DNA of 6,166 bases from Acidobacteriota bacterium (GCA_947478985.1 CANJYC010000118.1:1-6166), one strand, 5' to 3'. Shown: positions 1 through 5,371, counted from the stretch's first letter. Notes: generated by a model from the sequence alone, not told the origin. A program made the numbers and translations.

Positions 1-824
1 CCCTCGCCGACACGCGTGGTGTAGGCCTTGACCACGCCGAGCACGCCACCAATCGCGCTCGCCGGCACGCCGAGGCCGGTGCACACGCCGCCAATCGACG
101 CGTTCGAGGAGGTCACAAACGGATAGGTGCCGTGATCGATGTCGAGCAGCGTGGCCTGCGCGCCCTCGAACATCACGCGCCGGCCGTCGGCGATGGTCTT
201 TGCGATAAACAGGGAGACGTCGCCCACCCACGGGCGCATGCGCTCGCCGAAGGCCACGACCTGATCGAAGACCGGCTTCCAGTCCAGGGTCGAGTCCCTG
301 ATGATGCGGTTGCGCGCGCTGACGTTCTCGCGCACTTCCTGGGCGAGCGCGTCGGGGTCGCCGAGCAGGTCGCACACGCGGATTCCGCGCCGGCCGATCT
401 TGTCCTCGTAGGCCGGGCCGATGCCGCGCGACGTCGTGCCGATCTTCCGCTCGCCCCGGCGCGCTTCCGACAGCACGTCAAGTTCGCGGTGATACGGCAG
501 GATCACGTGGGCCTTCTCGCTGACGAGCAGGCGCCCGTTGACGTCGATGCCGAGCTGCGCCAGCTCATCGACTTCCTTGAAGAGCGCCTGCGGATCGACG
601 ACGACGCCGTTGCCGATGATGCAGGTGACGCCAGGGTGGAGGATCCCGGACGGAATCAGGTGTAGGACGAATTTCTTCCCCTGCACGAACACCGTATGTC
701 CGGCATTGTGCCCGCCCTGATAGCGCGCCACGGTCGAGAAATGCGGCGTCAGCATATCGACGATCTTGCCCTTGCCTTCGTCGCCCCACTGCGCGCCGAG
801 CACCGCGATATTCGTCTTCGACAT
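1..824 (-). CDS. purA: Adenylosuccinate synthetase, N-terminal part (C-terminus beyond the left edge)
   Basis: PurA joins IMP and aspartate using GTP to form adenylosuccinate, the first committed step from IMP to AMP, in the cytosol. The 274 visible residues start MSKTNIAVLGAQWGDEGKGK. This includes the GDEGKGK nucleotide loop at residues 14-20, with the catalytic Asp at 15. NAGHT follows at 40-44 with the catalytic His at 43, then GTTSRGIGPAY at about 129-139 and FEGAQATLLDIDHGTYP at about 219-235. All are hallmark PurA motifs in the right order. The family is usually about 430 residues, so roughly 155 are missing only because the window ends. The ATG at 824-822 fits the usual N-terminus; just GTGGGA precedes it, a poor ribosome binding site. 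It is divergent from the ATPase gene. Identification is near certain. Confidence 0.97.
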   Translation of the reverse strand, partial: MSKTNIAVLGAQWGDEGKGKIVDMLTPHFSTVARYQGGHNAGHTVFVQGKKFVLHLIPSGILHPGVTCIIGNGVVVDPQALFKEVDELAQLGIDVNGRLLVSEKAHVILPYHRELDVLSEARRGERKIGTTSRGIGPAYEDKIGRRGIRVCDLLGDPDALAQEVRENVSARNRIIRDSTLDWKPVFDQVVAFGERMRPWVGDVSLFIAKTIADGRRVMFEGAQATLLDIDHGTYPFVTSSNASIGGVCTGLGVPASAIGGVLGVVKAYTTRVGE

Positions 825-832
825 TCCCACAT

Positions 833-838
833 ATCGTA
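833..838 (-). promoter_or_regulatory. Possible -10 box of purA, very close to the start codon
   Basis: On the minus strand TACGAT (4 of 6 matches to TATAAT) lies 8 bases before the purA ATG. A transcript from it would begin at or almost at the start codon, which fits the lack of a Shine-Dalgarno sequence. The only hexamer 17-18 bases upstream is weak (TTCGTG), so this is tentative. Confidence 0.25.
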
Positions 839-845
839 CCGCAGA

Positions 846-899
846 GGCACGAGAACACGAAGTACCGCGCGCGCGCATGCGCGGCTGGCACGAGAACAC
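846..899. repeat. 13-bp direct repeat flanking a 12-bp palindrome
   Basis: GGCACGAGAACAC occurs at 846-858 and again at 887-899, 41 bp apart start to start. Between them lies a perfect palindrome, CGCGCATGCGCG, at 872-883. A shorter repeat, GTACCGC, occurs at 836-842 and 862-868. All of this lies just upstream of purA in the 302-bp region between purA and the ATPase gene. The repeats are directly visible; a role as regulator sites is only a possibility. Confidence 0.6.
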
Positions 900-953
900 A
901 TGAGCCTGACAACAGTGGCGGCCCCGTACGCGCCTGACGCGCCGGTGCCGCGA

Positions 954-990
954 ATGTCAACTGAAAGAATTTTTGAAATTGATTTGACAT
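954..990. repeat. 7-bp inverted repeat ATGTCAA-N23-TTGACAT, operator-like
   Basis: ATGTCAA at 954-960 and TTGACAT at 984-990 are perfect inverted copies, 30 bp start to start (about three helical turns), separated by an AT-rich 23-bp spacer in otherwise GC-rich DNA. The right arm contains the TTGACA -35 box proposed for the ATPase gene, so a protein bound to both arms could block or guide RNA polymerase. The arrangement could equally be two back-to-back -35 boxes sharing an A/T-rich UP-like element. The leftward copy has no good -10. Confidence 0.45.
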
Positions 991-1012
991 CGCCGCGCGT
1001 CGCTCTTAACTT
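984..1012 (+). promoter_or_regulatory. Candidate sigma70-type promoter of the ATPase gene
   Basis: A consensus -35, TTGACA (984-989), is followed after 17 bp by TAACTT (1007-1012), a weak -10 with 3 of 6 matches. An A/T-rich stretch (964-983) lies directly upstream and could act as an UP element. Transcription would start near 1019, giving an untranslated leader of about 108 bases before the ATG at 1127. I found no clear riboswitch or terminator fold in that leader. Confidence 0.45.
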
Positions 1013-1126
1013 CTGATCCTTCCGCACACGTCAGATCGTTATCGCAGCGACGGCACCGCGCGGCGAACATGGCTCGGGTGCGGGAGCCTGGCGGTTCACA
1101 CTGAATCAGGAGCGGGGTATAGCGAC

Positions 1127-2284
1127 ATGACGGGTCCACGGGCCGGTTTCGAACGCAGAGTTCAGGCGACCCTCGATGCAGCACCTTCACGGATCCCTGT
1201 CATCCTCGGAGGATGCGGCAGCGGCCGCACCTGGCTGCTGCAGCGCCTGCGCGAGCACGGCACCATGCGCGGCAGCACCCAGTACATCGATATCGAGCGC
1301 TGCGCGACGACACCGGAACGCTTCTTCGAGGCAGTGGTTTCAGCCTCCCCCTTTCCGTGGCATGGTTCCGACCGCGCGCCGTCAACGGCACGCGAAGCCT
1401 TCGACGCCCTGCTGGCCTTCTTTGATACCGCCCGTGCACCGGGCGGCCAGCCCTGCACCTTCCTGCTCGACGAGGTGCTGGAACTCCGGACGTTTGAGAG
1501 TTTTCCCGGCCTGCGCCACGTACTCCGGGACCTCATCGAAGCCCTCTCGGGCAGCGGCAACCGGTTCGTCCTGACCACCCGCTACAGCGCCCGGGCGCAC
1601 CGGCTGCTGCGCGACGCCACGGCGCGGTTCGAGGTCATGCATATTCCGGCGTTGTCACCGGGCGATGTGATTGACCTGCTGGCCCCGTCGTTCAATGGCT
1701 ACGAGCAGATGCCGACGGACGACCGCGACGAGATGGGACGTGCCGTGGAGGCCCTGACCGGCGGCCGCCCCGCGTATGCGCGTGCGCTTGGCGACGCCAT
1801 GGCGCAGCTGGGCGGACACCCCGATCCGATCAGCGCCCTTGCGGCGCTGCTCTCGGGCGGTGGCACGCTCGATCGCCTGTGTCACTATTCCTACGAGCTG
1901 CGCCTGCATCGCGCCCGCGGCTACGGCGCCCTGAAGGCCATTCTCGACATCCTGGCCGAGTCGGAATCACTGACGCTGACGGAAATCTCCCAGCGCCTCC
2001 ACCGGACCCCGGGTTCAACCAAGGACTATCTGTCGTGGCTGGAGGACGTGGACCTGGTGATATCGCGCCAGAAGCGCTACACCTTTACCGACCCACTGTT
2101 ACGCCTCTGGGTTCACCTGCACGGCCGGACCGTCCCGCCAGGCGAAGACGAGATCGCGCGCGGCGTGCAGCTCTATGCGCTCGCGCGTATTCCCCATGCC
2201 GAGGCGACACCCGCGCTCGCTTACGTCGGCAGTGAGGGAACGCCCGAGGAACGCAAGAGCTGGGGCATCATCGAGATTGATTGA
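1127..2284 (+). CDS. P-loop ATPase with C-terminal winged-helix-like region
   Basis: This 385-residue protein resembles bacterial and archaeal AAA/STAND-type ATPases. A Walker A-like loop, GGCGSGRT, is at residues 28-35, with Arg at 34 where Lys is usual. Walker B, TFLLDE, is at 111-116, and a sensor-like strand, FVLTTRY, at 147-153. A helical region with LTGGRP at 210-215 follows. Residues about 265-331 look like a winged helix: TEISQRLHRTPGSTKDYLSWLE, then an aromatic wing and TDPLLRLWVHL, as in ATPases with C-terminal DNA-binding-like domains. No signal peptide or membrane segment is seen. AGGAG lies 14 bases before the ATG, a long spacing; GGGG at 9 bases may serve instead. The gene is monocistronic and its last 17 bases overlap the 3' end of rnc. 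The fold is fairly sure; the cellular role is unknown, and it could be a regulator or an NTPase switch. Confidence 0.88.
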   Translation: MTGPRAGFERRVQATLDAAPSRIPVILGGCGSGRTWLLQRLREHGTMRGSTQYIDIERCATTPERFFEAVVSASPFPWHGSDRAPSTAREAFDALLAFFDTARAPGGQPCTFLLDEVLELRTFESFPGLRHVLRDLIEALSGSGNRFVLTTRYSARAHRLLRDATARFEVMHIPALSPGDVIDLLAPSFNGYEQMPTDDRDEMGRAVEALTGGRPAYARALGDAMAQLGGHPDPISALAALLSGGGTLDRLCHYSYELRLHRARGYGALKAILDILAESESLTLTEISQRLHRTPGSTKDYLSWLEDVDLVISRQKRYTFTDPLLRLWVHLHGRTVPPGEDEIARGVQLYALARIPHAEATPALAYVGSEGTPEERKSWGIIEID

Positions 2285-3209
2285 GGCCGAGCAGTGCGAG
2301 CCTGGCGGCTTCCTGCTCCGCTTCCTTCTTGGCATTCCCGCTCGCGCTGCCGAGCACCTCTCCCGCCACCACCACATCGACGCTGAACACTTTTCGATGA
2401 TCGGGTCCGGTCTCGCCTGAGACGCGATAGTCCGGCAGCGGCCGGCCGAGCGCCTGGAGCCGTTCCTGCAGCGCCGACTTGAAATCCTGCCCCACGAAAT
2501 TTGGCGTCGCCCCCTGATCGAGCGCGTCCTTCATCTCGCGCCGGAGAAAGCGCTCGGCGGCTTCAAGCCCTCCGTCAAGGTACAGCGCCGCGATCAGCGC
2601 TTCATAGGCATCAGCAAGCAGGGCCTGCTTGAAACGTCCGCCTGTCTTCTCCTCGCCCCGACCGAGCAGCAGGTGTTCGCCTAAGTGCAACTGCTCCGCG
2701 TGGCGGGCCAGCGACGGCGTCGAGACGACCTGCGCCTTGATCTTCGACTTCTGCCCTTCGTTGTAGTCGGGATACTGCTCGTGCAGGGCGTGTGCGACGA
2801 CGAGCCCGAGCACCGCATCGCCGAGAAACTCGAGGGACTCGTTGTCGGCCACCCCGCCGGTCTGGTCCTCGGCCGCGCGGGAACGGTGTGTGAGCGCGTG
2901 CTCGAGCAGTCCGCGGTCGCGGAAACGATAGTCGATACGGTCCTGCAGGTCCTCGAATTCGTCCCGGATCCGGACGACGCGCGCGCCGAGATCCTCGCGA
3001 TGGCTCTCGATGACCCGCCGCGCGGTGTCCGCCTCATGGTCGGCGACGGCGATGCGGATGGGCCCGAGCGAGTTGACCGACATCGGCCAGATGGCCTGCG
3101 TATGTCCGCTGATGCGGAAGCTGTCGATGCCGTGGCTGTCGAGCAGCGCCACGATGACGCTCGCTTCGATGTCTGACGTGGTGTCAAACACAATGATCGG
3201 TGTGGCCAT
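2268..3209 (-). CDS. rnc: Ribonuclease III with an N-terminal DUF2007-like domain
   Basis: RNase III cuts double-stranded RNA, maturing rRNA precursors and some mRNAs. This 313-residue product is longer than the usual 220-250. Residues about 92-232 are the nuclease domain, with the signature NESLEFLGDAVL: Glu124, Glu127 and Asp131 match E. coli E38, E41 and D45. LLADAYEAL supplies Asp200 and Glu203, matching D114 and E117, so the active site looks intact. A double-stranded RNA-binding domain spans about 243-311. Residues 1-72 form an extra domain with the DUF2007 pattern: a short strand, DIEASVIVALLDSHGI, a middle strand, then GPIRIAVADHEADTARRVI. DUF2007 is annotated as a putative signal-transducing domain. 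I chose the ATG at 3209 because DUF2007 similarity starts there; the in-frame extension to 3455 would run antisense through the PLP enzyme gene. There is no Shine-Dalgarno sequence. Confidence 0.95.
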   Translation of the reverse strand: MATPIIVFDTTSDIEASVIVALLDSHGIDSFRISGHTQAIWPMSVNSLGPIRIAVADHEADTARRVIESHREDLGARVVRIRDEFEDLQDRIDYRFRDRGLLEHALTHRSRAAEDQTGGVADNESLEFLGDAVLGLVVAHALHEQYPDYNEGQKSKIKAQVVSTPSLARHAEQLHLGEHLLLGRGEEKTGGRFKQALLADAYEALIAALYLDGGLEAAERFLRREMKDALDQGATPNFVGQDFKSALQERLQALGRPLPDYRVSGETGPDHRKVFSVDVVVAGEVLGSASGNAKKEAEQEAARLALLGLNQSR

Positions 3210-3227
3210 GGATGATTGGTGAACGGG

Positions 3228-3234
3228 TATAGTA
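3228..3234. promoter_or_regulatory. Shared, mirrored -10 element between rnc and the PLP enzyme gene
   Basis: TATAGT on the plus strand (3228-3233, 5 of 6 to consensus) and TACTAT on the minus strand (3234-3229, 4 of 6) overlap in the same 7 bp. The plus-strand box would start transcription near 3240, about 6 bases before the GTG of the PLP enzyme. The minus-strand box would start near 3222, about 13 bases before the rnc ATG. Neither direction has a recognisable -35 at 16-18 bp, so activity is uncertain, but this is the only AT-rich stretch in the 36-bp gap. Confidence 0.4.
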
Positions 3235-3245
3235 CGCTTCTTCCG

Positions 3246-4403
3246 GTGAAACTCAGAGACGACGCCCGCTTCAACACCGTCTGCATCCACGCCGGCCAGG
3301 AGCCCGATCCGACCACGGGCGCCATCGTCACGCCGATCTACCAGACGTCGACCTACGTGCAGGACGCGCTCGGCGTCCACAAGGGTTTCGAATACGGGCG
3401 CACCCAGAACCCGACGCGATCGGCCCTCGAAGGCAACCTCGCGGCCATCGAGCACGGGAAGGCCGCGTTCGCCTTTGCGTCGGGCATGGCCGCGACCGGC
3501 GCCGTGATGACGCTGCTCCAGTCAGGCGACCATGTCGTGGTCACCGACAACACCTACGGCGGCACCTATCGGCTCTTCGAACGCGTTCTGCGGAAGTATC
3601 AGCTGGACTTCTCCTACGTCGACACGTCCGACGTCGAGGCCATCCGCGCCGCCATCACGCCGAAGACGAAGCTGCTGTTTCTCGAGACGCCGACCAATCC
3701 GGTGCTCCGGCTCACGGACCTCGCGGCCGCCTGCGAGGTCGCACACGCGCGTGGGGTGCCCGTCGTCGTCGACAACACGTTCGCCAGCCCCTACGTGCAG
3801 CGCCCTATCGACTTTGGCGCGGACCTGGTGATTCACAGCACGACGAAGTTCCTCAACGGCCACTCCGACAGCATCGGCGGCGTGGTCGTGGCGGTCAACG
3901 ATGCGCACATCGAGTGGCTGCGCTTCATCCAGAACGCCGAGGGCGCCATCCTCGGCCCGATGGATGCGTGGCTGGTCCTGCGCGGGACCAAGACGCTGCC
4001 GATCCGGATGGAGCGGCATAACGCCAACGCGATGATCCTGGCCGAGACGCTCGCGGCGCATCCCAAGGTGGCGCGCGTCCACTATCCCGGTCTGACGACG
4101 CATCCGCACCACGCGCTCGCCCGGAAGCAGATGCGCGGATTCGGCGGTCTCATCTCCTTTGAGCTCGGCTCACTGGAACGCGCGCGGACCTTCCTCAACA
4201 GCCTGCAGCTGATGGCGCTCGCCGAAAGCCTGGGCGGCGTCGAGACCTTGATCAGCCATCCGGCCAGCATGACCCACGCCTCCGTGCCGCCAGAGCGGCG
4301 GCTGCAGATCGGCATCACCGAAGATATGGTGCGGGTGTCGGTCGGCATCGAAGATATCGACGACCTGAAGGACGATCTGGCGCAGGCCCTCGACCGCGTC
4401 TGA
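3246..4403 (+). CDS. PLP-dependent cystathionine gamma-synthase/gamma-lyase family enzyme
   Basis: This 385-residue protein belongs to the Cys/Met metabolism PLP enzyme family. These cytosolic enzymes exchange or remove groups at the gamma (or beta) carbon of homoserine esters, cystathionine or related amino acids. Visible features are YGRTQNPTR (Tyr50 and Arg52, phosphate and cofactor contacts), SGMAAT at 79-84, Tyr104 stacking on the cofactor, DNTFASP with Asp176 (pyridine nitrogen), and HSTTKFLNGHSD with Lys201 as Schiff-base lysine. SLGGVETLISHPASMTH and the substrate-carboxylate Arg363 follow. The LIS stretch, with Ser where human gamma-lyase has Glu339, leans toward gamma-synthase (MetB), but bacterial MccB-type lyases look similar, so I give no symbol. 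The GTG at 3246 is preferred over a TTG at 3216, since homology starts at about ARFNTVCIHAG. No Shine-Dalgarno is visible. Confidence 0.93.
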   Translation: MKLRDDARFNTVCIHAGQEPDPTTGAIVTPIYQTSTYVQDALGVHKGFEYGRTQNPTRSALEGNLAAIEHGKAAFAFASGMAATGAVMTLLQSGDHVVVTDNTYGGTYRLFERVLRKYQLDFSYVDTSDVEAIRAAITPKTKLLFLETPTNPVLRLTDLAAACEVAHARGVPVVVDNTFASPYVQRPIDFGADLVIHSTTKFLNGHSDSIGGVVVAVNDAHIEWLRFIQNAEGAILGPMDAWLVLRGTKTLPIRMERHNANAMILAETLAAHPKVARVHYPGLTTHPHHALARKQMRGFGGLISFELGSLERARTFLNSLQLMALAESLGGVETLISHPASMTHASVPPERRLQIGITEDMVRVSVGIEDIDDLKDDLAQALDRV

Positions 4404-4415
4404 CGTTCAGGACGC
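4396..4415. repeat. Inverted repeat spanning both stop codons of the convergent pair
   Basis: GCGT (4396-4399) and CTGA (4400-4403) pair with TCAG (4407-4410) and ACGC (4412-4415), leaving a CGT loop and one bulged G. The hairpin covers the stop codons of the PLP enzyme (4401-4403) and cutA (4407-4409), which face each other across 3 bp. Part of the symmetry is automatic because both stops are TGA. No T-run follows on either strand, so it is at best a weak bidirectional 3' end signal. Confidence 0.35.
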
Positions 4416-4751
4416 CGACGCCCCCAGCCACCGAAGGTAGACCTCTGATCCGCCGTCCGCGCGGATGACCAGGAACTCCGGCACCTCATAGGGATGCAGT
4501 TCGCGGAGGCGTGCCTCGAGCGCGCCGAGCCGCGCGACCGGGGTCTTGATCACGAGCTGCTGCTCGCGCGCCTCCTCCACTGCTCCTCCCCACCGGTATA
4601 CCGACGTCATCACCGGCAGGATGCTCACGCACGCCGCCAGCCGTTCCTCGACAAGCGTGTGCGCCAGCGTCGCGGCATCGGCGTCCGCCGCGAGGGTCGT
4701 GAGCACGATTGCCGCAACGACCGCGGCCTCACTGTCCGGTGCGGTGCTCAT
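4407..4751 (-). CDS. cutA: Divalent cation tolerance protein CutA
   Basis: CutA is a small, very stable trimeric protein with a ferredoxin-like fold, linked to copper and other divalent cation tolerance; its exact molecular job is unsettled. This 114-residue copy has the expected length (about 105-115) and the family blocks. They are IVLTTLAADADAATLAHTLVEERLAACVSI at the N-terminal half, TSVYRWGGAVEEAREQQLVIKT in the middle, and HPYEVPEFLVI with YLRWLGAS near the C-terminus. Cys41 in AACVSI is the commonly conserved cysteine. No signal peptide is present, so it is cytosolic. The ATG at 4751 gives a normal N-terminus but has no Shine-Dalgarno sequence. The gene ends 3 bp from the PLP enzyme and is divergent from ftsB across a 218-bp region. 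Identification is secure. Confidence 0.95.
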   Translation of the reverse strand: MSTAPDSEAAVVAAIVLTTLAADADAATLAHTLVEERLAACVSILPVMTSVYRWGGAVEEAREQQLVIKTPVARLGALEARLRELHPYEVPEFLVIRADGGSEVYLRWLGASAS

Positions 4752-4778
4752 GATTGGGCTTGTACTTTGATCGCGACT

Positions 4779-4808
4779 TTGTTATTTATCACTTGTACTT
4801 CCTGTCGA
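4779..4808 (-). promoter_or_regulatory. Possible cutA promoter
   Basis: On the minus strand TCGACA (4808-4803, 5 of 6 to TTGACA) precedes TAACAA (4784-4779, 3 of 6) by 18 bp, in the most AT-rich part of the region. Transcription would start about 20 bases before the cutA ATG. The -10 is weak, so confidence is low. It overlaps the second CTTGTACT box, so one factor could affect both directions. Confidence 0.25.
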
Positions 4809-4823
4809 GGTTTGGTACTTAAG

Positions 4824-4912
4824 AGTGCGTCGCGCGTGTGCACGTCGCGGGTCCTGTCGGTGGACAGCCCCGCCCCACGCCACCCGCGAGTCGCACATTC
4901 GCAGCGCGCACT
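4824..4912 (+). other. Potential long stem-loop upstream of ftsB
   Basis: Nested complementary segments could fold into one interrupted hairpin. AGTGCG (4824-4829) pairs with CGCACT (4907-4912), CGC (4831-4833) with GCG (4904-4906), and TGTG (4837-4840) with CACA (4894-4897). TCGCGGGT (4845-4852) pairs with ACCCGCGA (4882-4889), and CTGTC (4854-4858) with GACAG (4863-4867). That is about 26 pairs in 89 bases, starting just after the second TTGTAC-N17-TACTTA promoter-like module. GC-rich DNA forms such pairings by chance, and no T-run follows, so a small RNA or leader element is only possible. Confidence 0.25.
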
Positions 4913-4919
4913 AAAGGAC

Positions 4920-4948
4920 TTGTACTCGGGATCGAAGCGCGCTATTCT
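4920..4948 (+). promoter_or_regulatory. Candidate ftsB promoter
   Basis: TTGTAC (4920-4925) and TATTCT (4943-4948, 4 of 6 to TATAAT) are separated by exactly 17 bp. Transcription would start near 4955, about 15 bases before the preferred ATG at 4970, leaving room for the AGGGA ribosome binding site. The -35 is the third copy of the CTTGTACT box. Confidence 0.45.
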
Positions 4949-4959
4949 CGCATGACGTC

Positions 4960-4964
4960 AGGGA
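4960..4964 (+). promoter_or_regulatory. Ribosome binding site that decides the ftsB start
   Basis: AGGGA ends 5 bases before the ATG at 4970. The in-frame ATG at 4952 has no comparable site and would fall upstream of the predicted transcription start near 4955. The 4970 start is therefore preferred. Confidence 0.5.
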
Positions 4965-4969
4965 TCGAC

Positions 4970-5308
4970 ATGAAGAAGAGAACACCACAGACCGACTCGC
5001 TCACCTCGCCGCGCCGCCGGCGCCGCGTCGTGCAGTACGTGCTCGTGTTCGTCGGGTGCGTGCTCGCGATCGACGCCCTGGTGGGCGACAAGGGCCTGCT
5101 CGCGATGCGCAAGGCACAGCAGGAATATCAGACGCTCGAGCGATCCCTCTCTGATGCCCGCTCTGAGAACACGAGGCTGCGGGAGCAGGCGCGCCGGCTT
5201 CGCGAGGATCCCTCCGCGATTGAGGATATCGCCCGCCGCGAACTCGGCCTGATCCGACCGGGCGAGAAGCTGTTCATCATCAAGGACGTCCTCCCCGCAC
5301 AGAACTGA
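4970..5308 (+). CDS. ftsB: Septum formation initiator protein, FtsB/DivIC type
   Basis: FtsB/DivIC proteins are small single-pass membrane proteins of the divisome. With FtsL and FtsQ they help activate septal peptidoglycan synthesis at midcell. The 112-residue product has a basic cytoplasmic tail (PRRRRR at 14-19), one membrane segment at about 20-38 and a coiled coil at about 46-78 (QQEYQTLERSLSDARSENTR and onward). The FtsB/DivIC C-terminal motif follows at about 84-104: IEDIARRELGLIRPGEKLF, comparable with the ARNEL..RPGE stretch of E. coli FtsB. Length and layout are typical of the family. An upstream GTG (4838) would add 44 residues unlike FtsB, so I reject it. A large inverted repeat begins at the base after the stop codon, and tRNA-fMet follows about 110 bp downstream on the same strand. 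DivIC is an equally fair name. Confidence 0.9.
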   Translation: MKKRTPQTDSLTSPRRRRRVVQYVLVFVGCVLAIDALVGDKGLLAMRKAQQEYQTLERSLSDARSENTRLREQARRLREDPSAIEDIARRELGLIRPGEKLFIIKDVLPAQN

Positions 5309-5364
5309 CACGCGCCGCGCAGGACTCGCCGCATTCGCGACATTGCGATCCTGCGGCGCGCGTG
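5309..5364 (+). terminator. 16-bp imperfect inverted repeat directly after ftsB
   Basis: CACGCGCCGCGCAGGA (5309-5324) and TCCTGCGGCGCGCGTG (5349-5364) match as inverted repeats at 14 of 16 positions, with a 24-base loop. It starts one base after the ftsB stop, where a transcript end signal would be expected. No T-run follows, so it is not a standard intrinsic terminator; it may stabilise the mRNA 3' end or help Rho-dependent ending. The right arm lies in the spacer of the tRNA promoter. Confidence 0.4.
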
Positions 5365-5371
5365 CTACATT
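5343..5371 (+). promoter_or_regulatory. tRNA-fMet promoter with extended -10
   Basis: TTGCGA (5343-5348, 4 of 6) is followed after 17 bp by TACATT (5366-5371, 4 of 6), with TG one base before it (TGCTACATT), an extended -10. The start would be near 5378, about 38 bases upstream of the mature tRNA. This supports transcription of the tRNA independent of ftsB. Confidence 0.5.

Larger units (their letters stand above)
4759..4926 (+). repeat. Repeated CTTGTACT boxes in the cutA-ftsB intergenic region
   Basis: CTTGTACT occurs at 4759-4766, 4792-4799 and 4919-4926. The first two extend to CTTGTACTT and lie 33 bp apart. A variant, TTGGTACTT, is at 4812-4820. The third exact copy is placed as the -35 of the ftsB promoter. 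Each exact copy has a hexamer beginning TA exactly 17 bp after its TTGTAC: TATTTA (4783), TACTTA (4816) and TATTCT (4943). They may be tandem promoters with a shared -35 type or binding sites of one regulator. Confidence 0.5.

Noticed and set aside
132..665. Plus-strand 177-codon open frame
   Set aside because: It lies wholly antisense to purA, whose conserved motifs are clear; long shadow frames are expected in GC-rich DNA.
955..960. Minus-strand TTGACA as the purA -35
   Set aside because: No acceptable -10 occurs 15-19 bp away (TCAGGC at 17 bp), so I kept it only as an arm of the inverted repeat.
3216..3245. TTG start 10 codons upstream for the PLP enzyme
   Set aside because: It would include the likely -10 region in the coding sequence and adds residues not expected in the family; GTG at 3246 fits better.
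3210..3455. Upstream extension of rnc to an ATG at 3455 (395 residues)
   Set aside because: The added 82 residues are antisense to the PLP enzyme N-terminus and resemble no domain; the DUF2007-like region begins at the ATG at 3209.
4838..4969. Longer ftsB start at GTG 4838 or ATG 4952
   Set aside because: The added residues are Pro/Ala/Arg-rich and unlike FtsB, the region holds promoter signals, and only the ATG at 4970 has a ribosome binding site.
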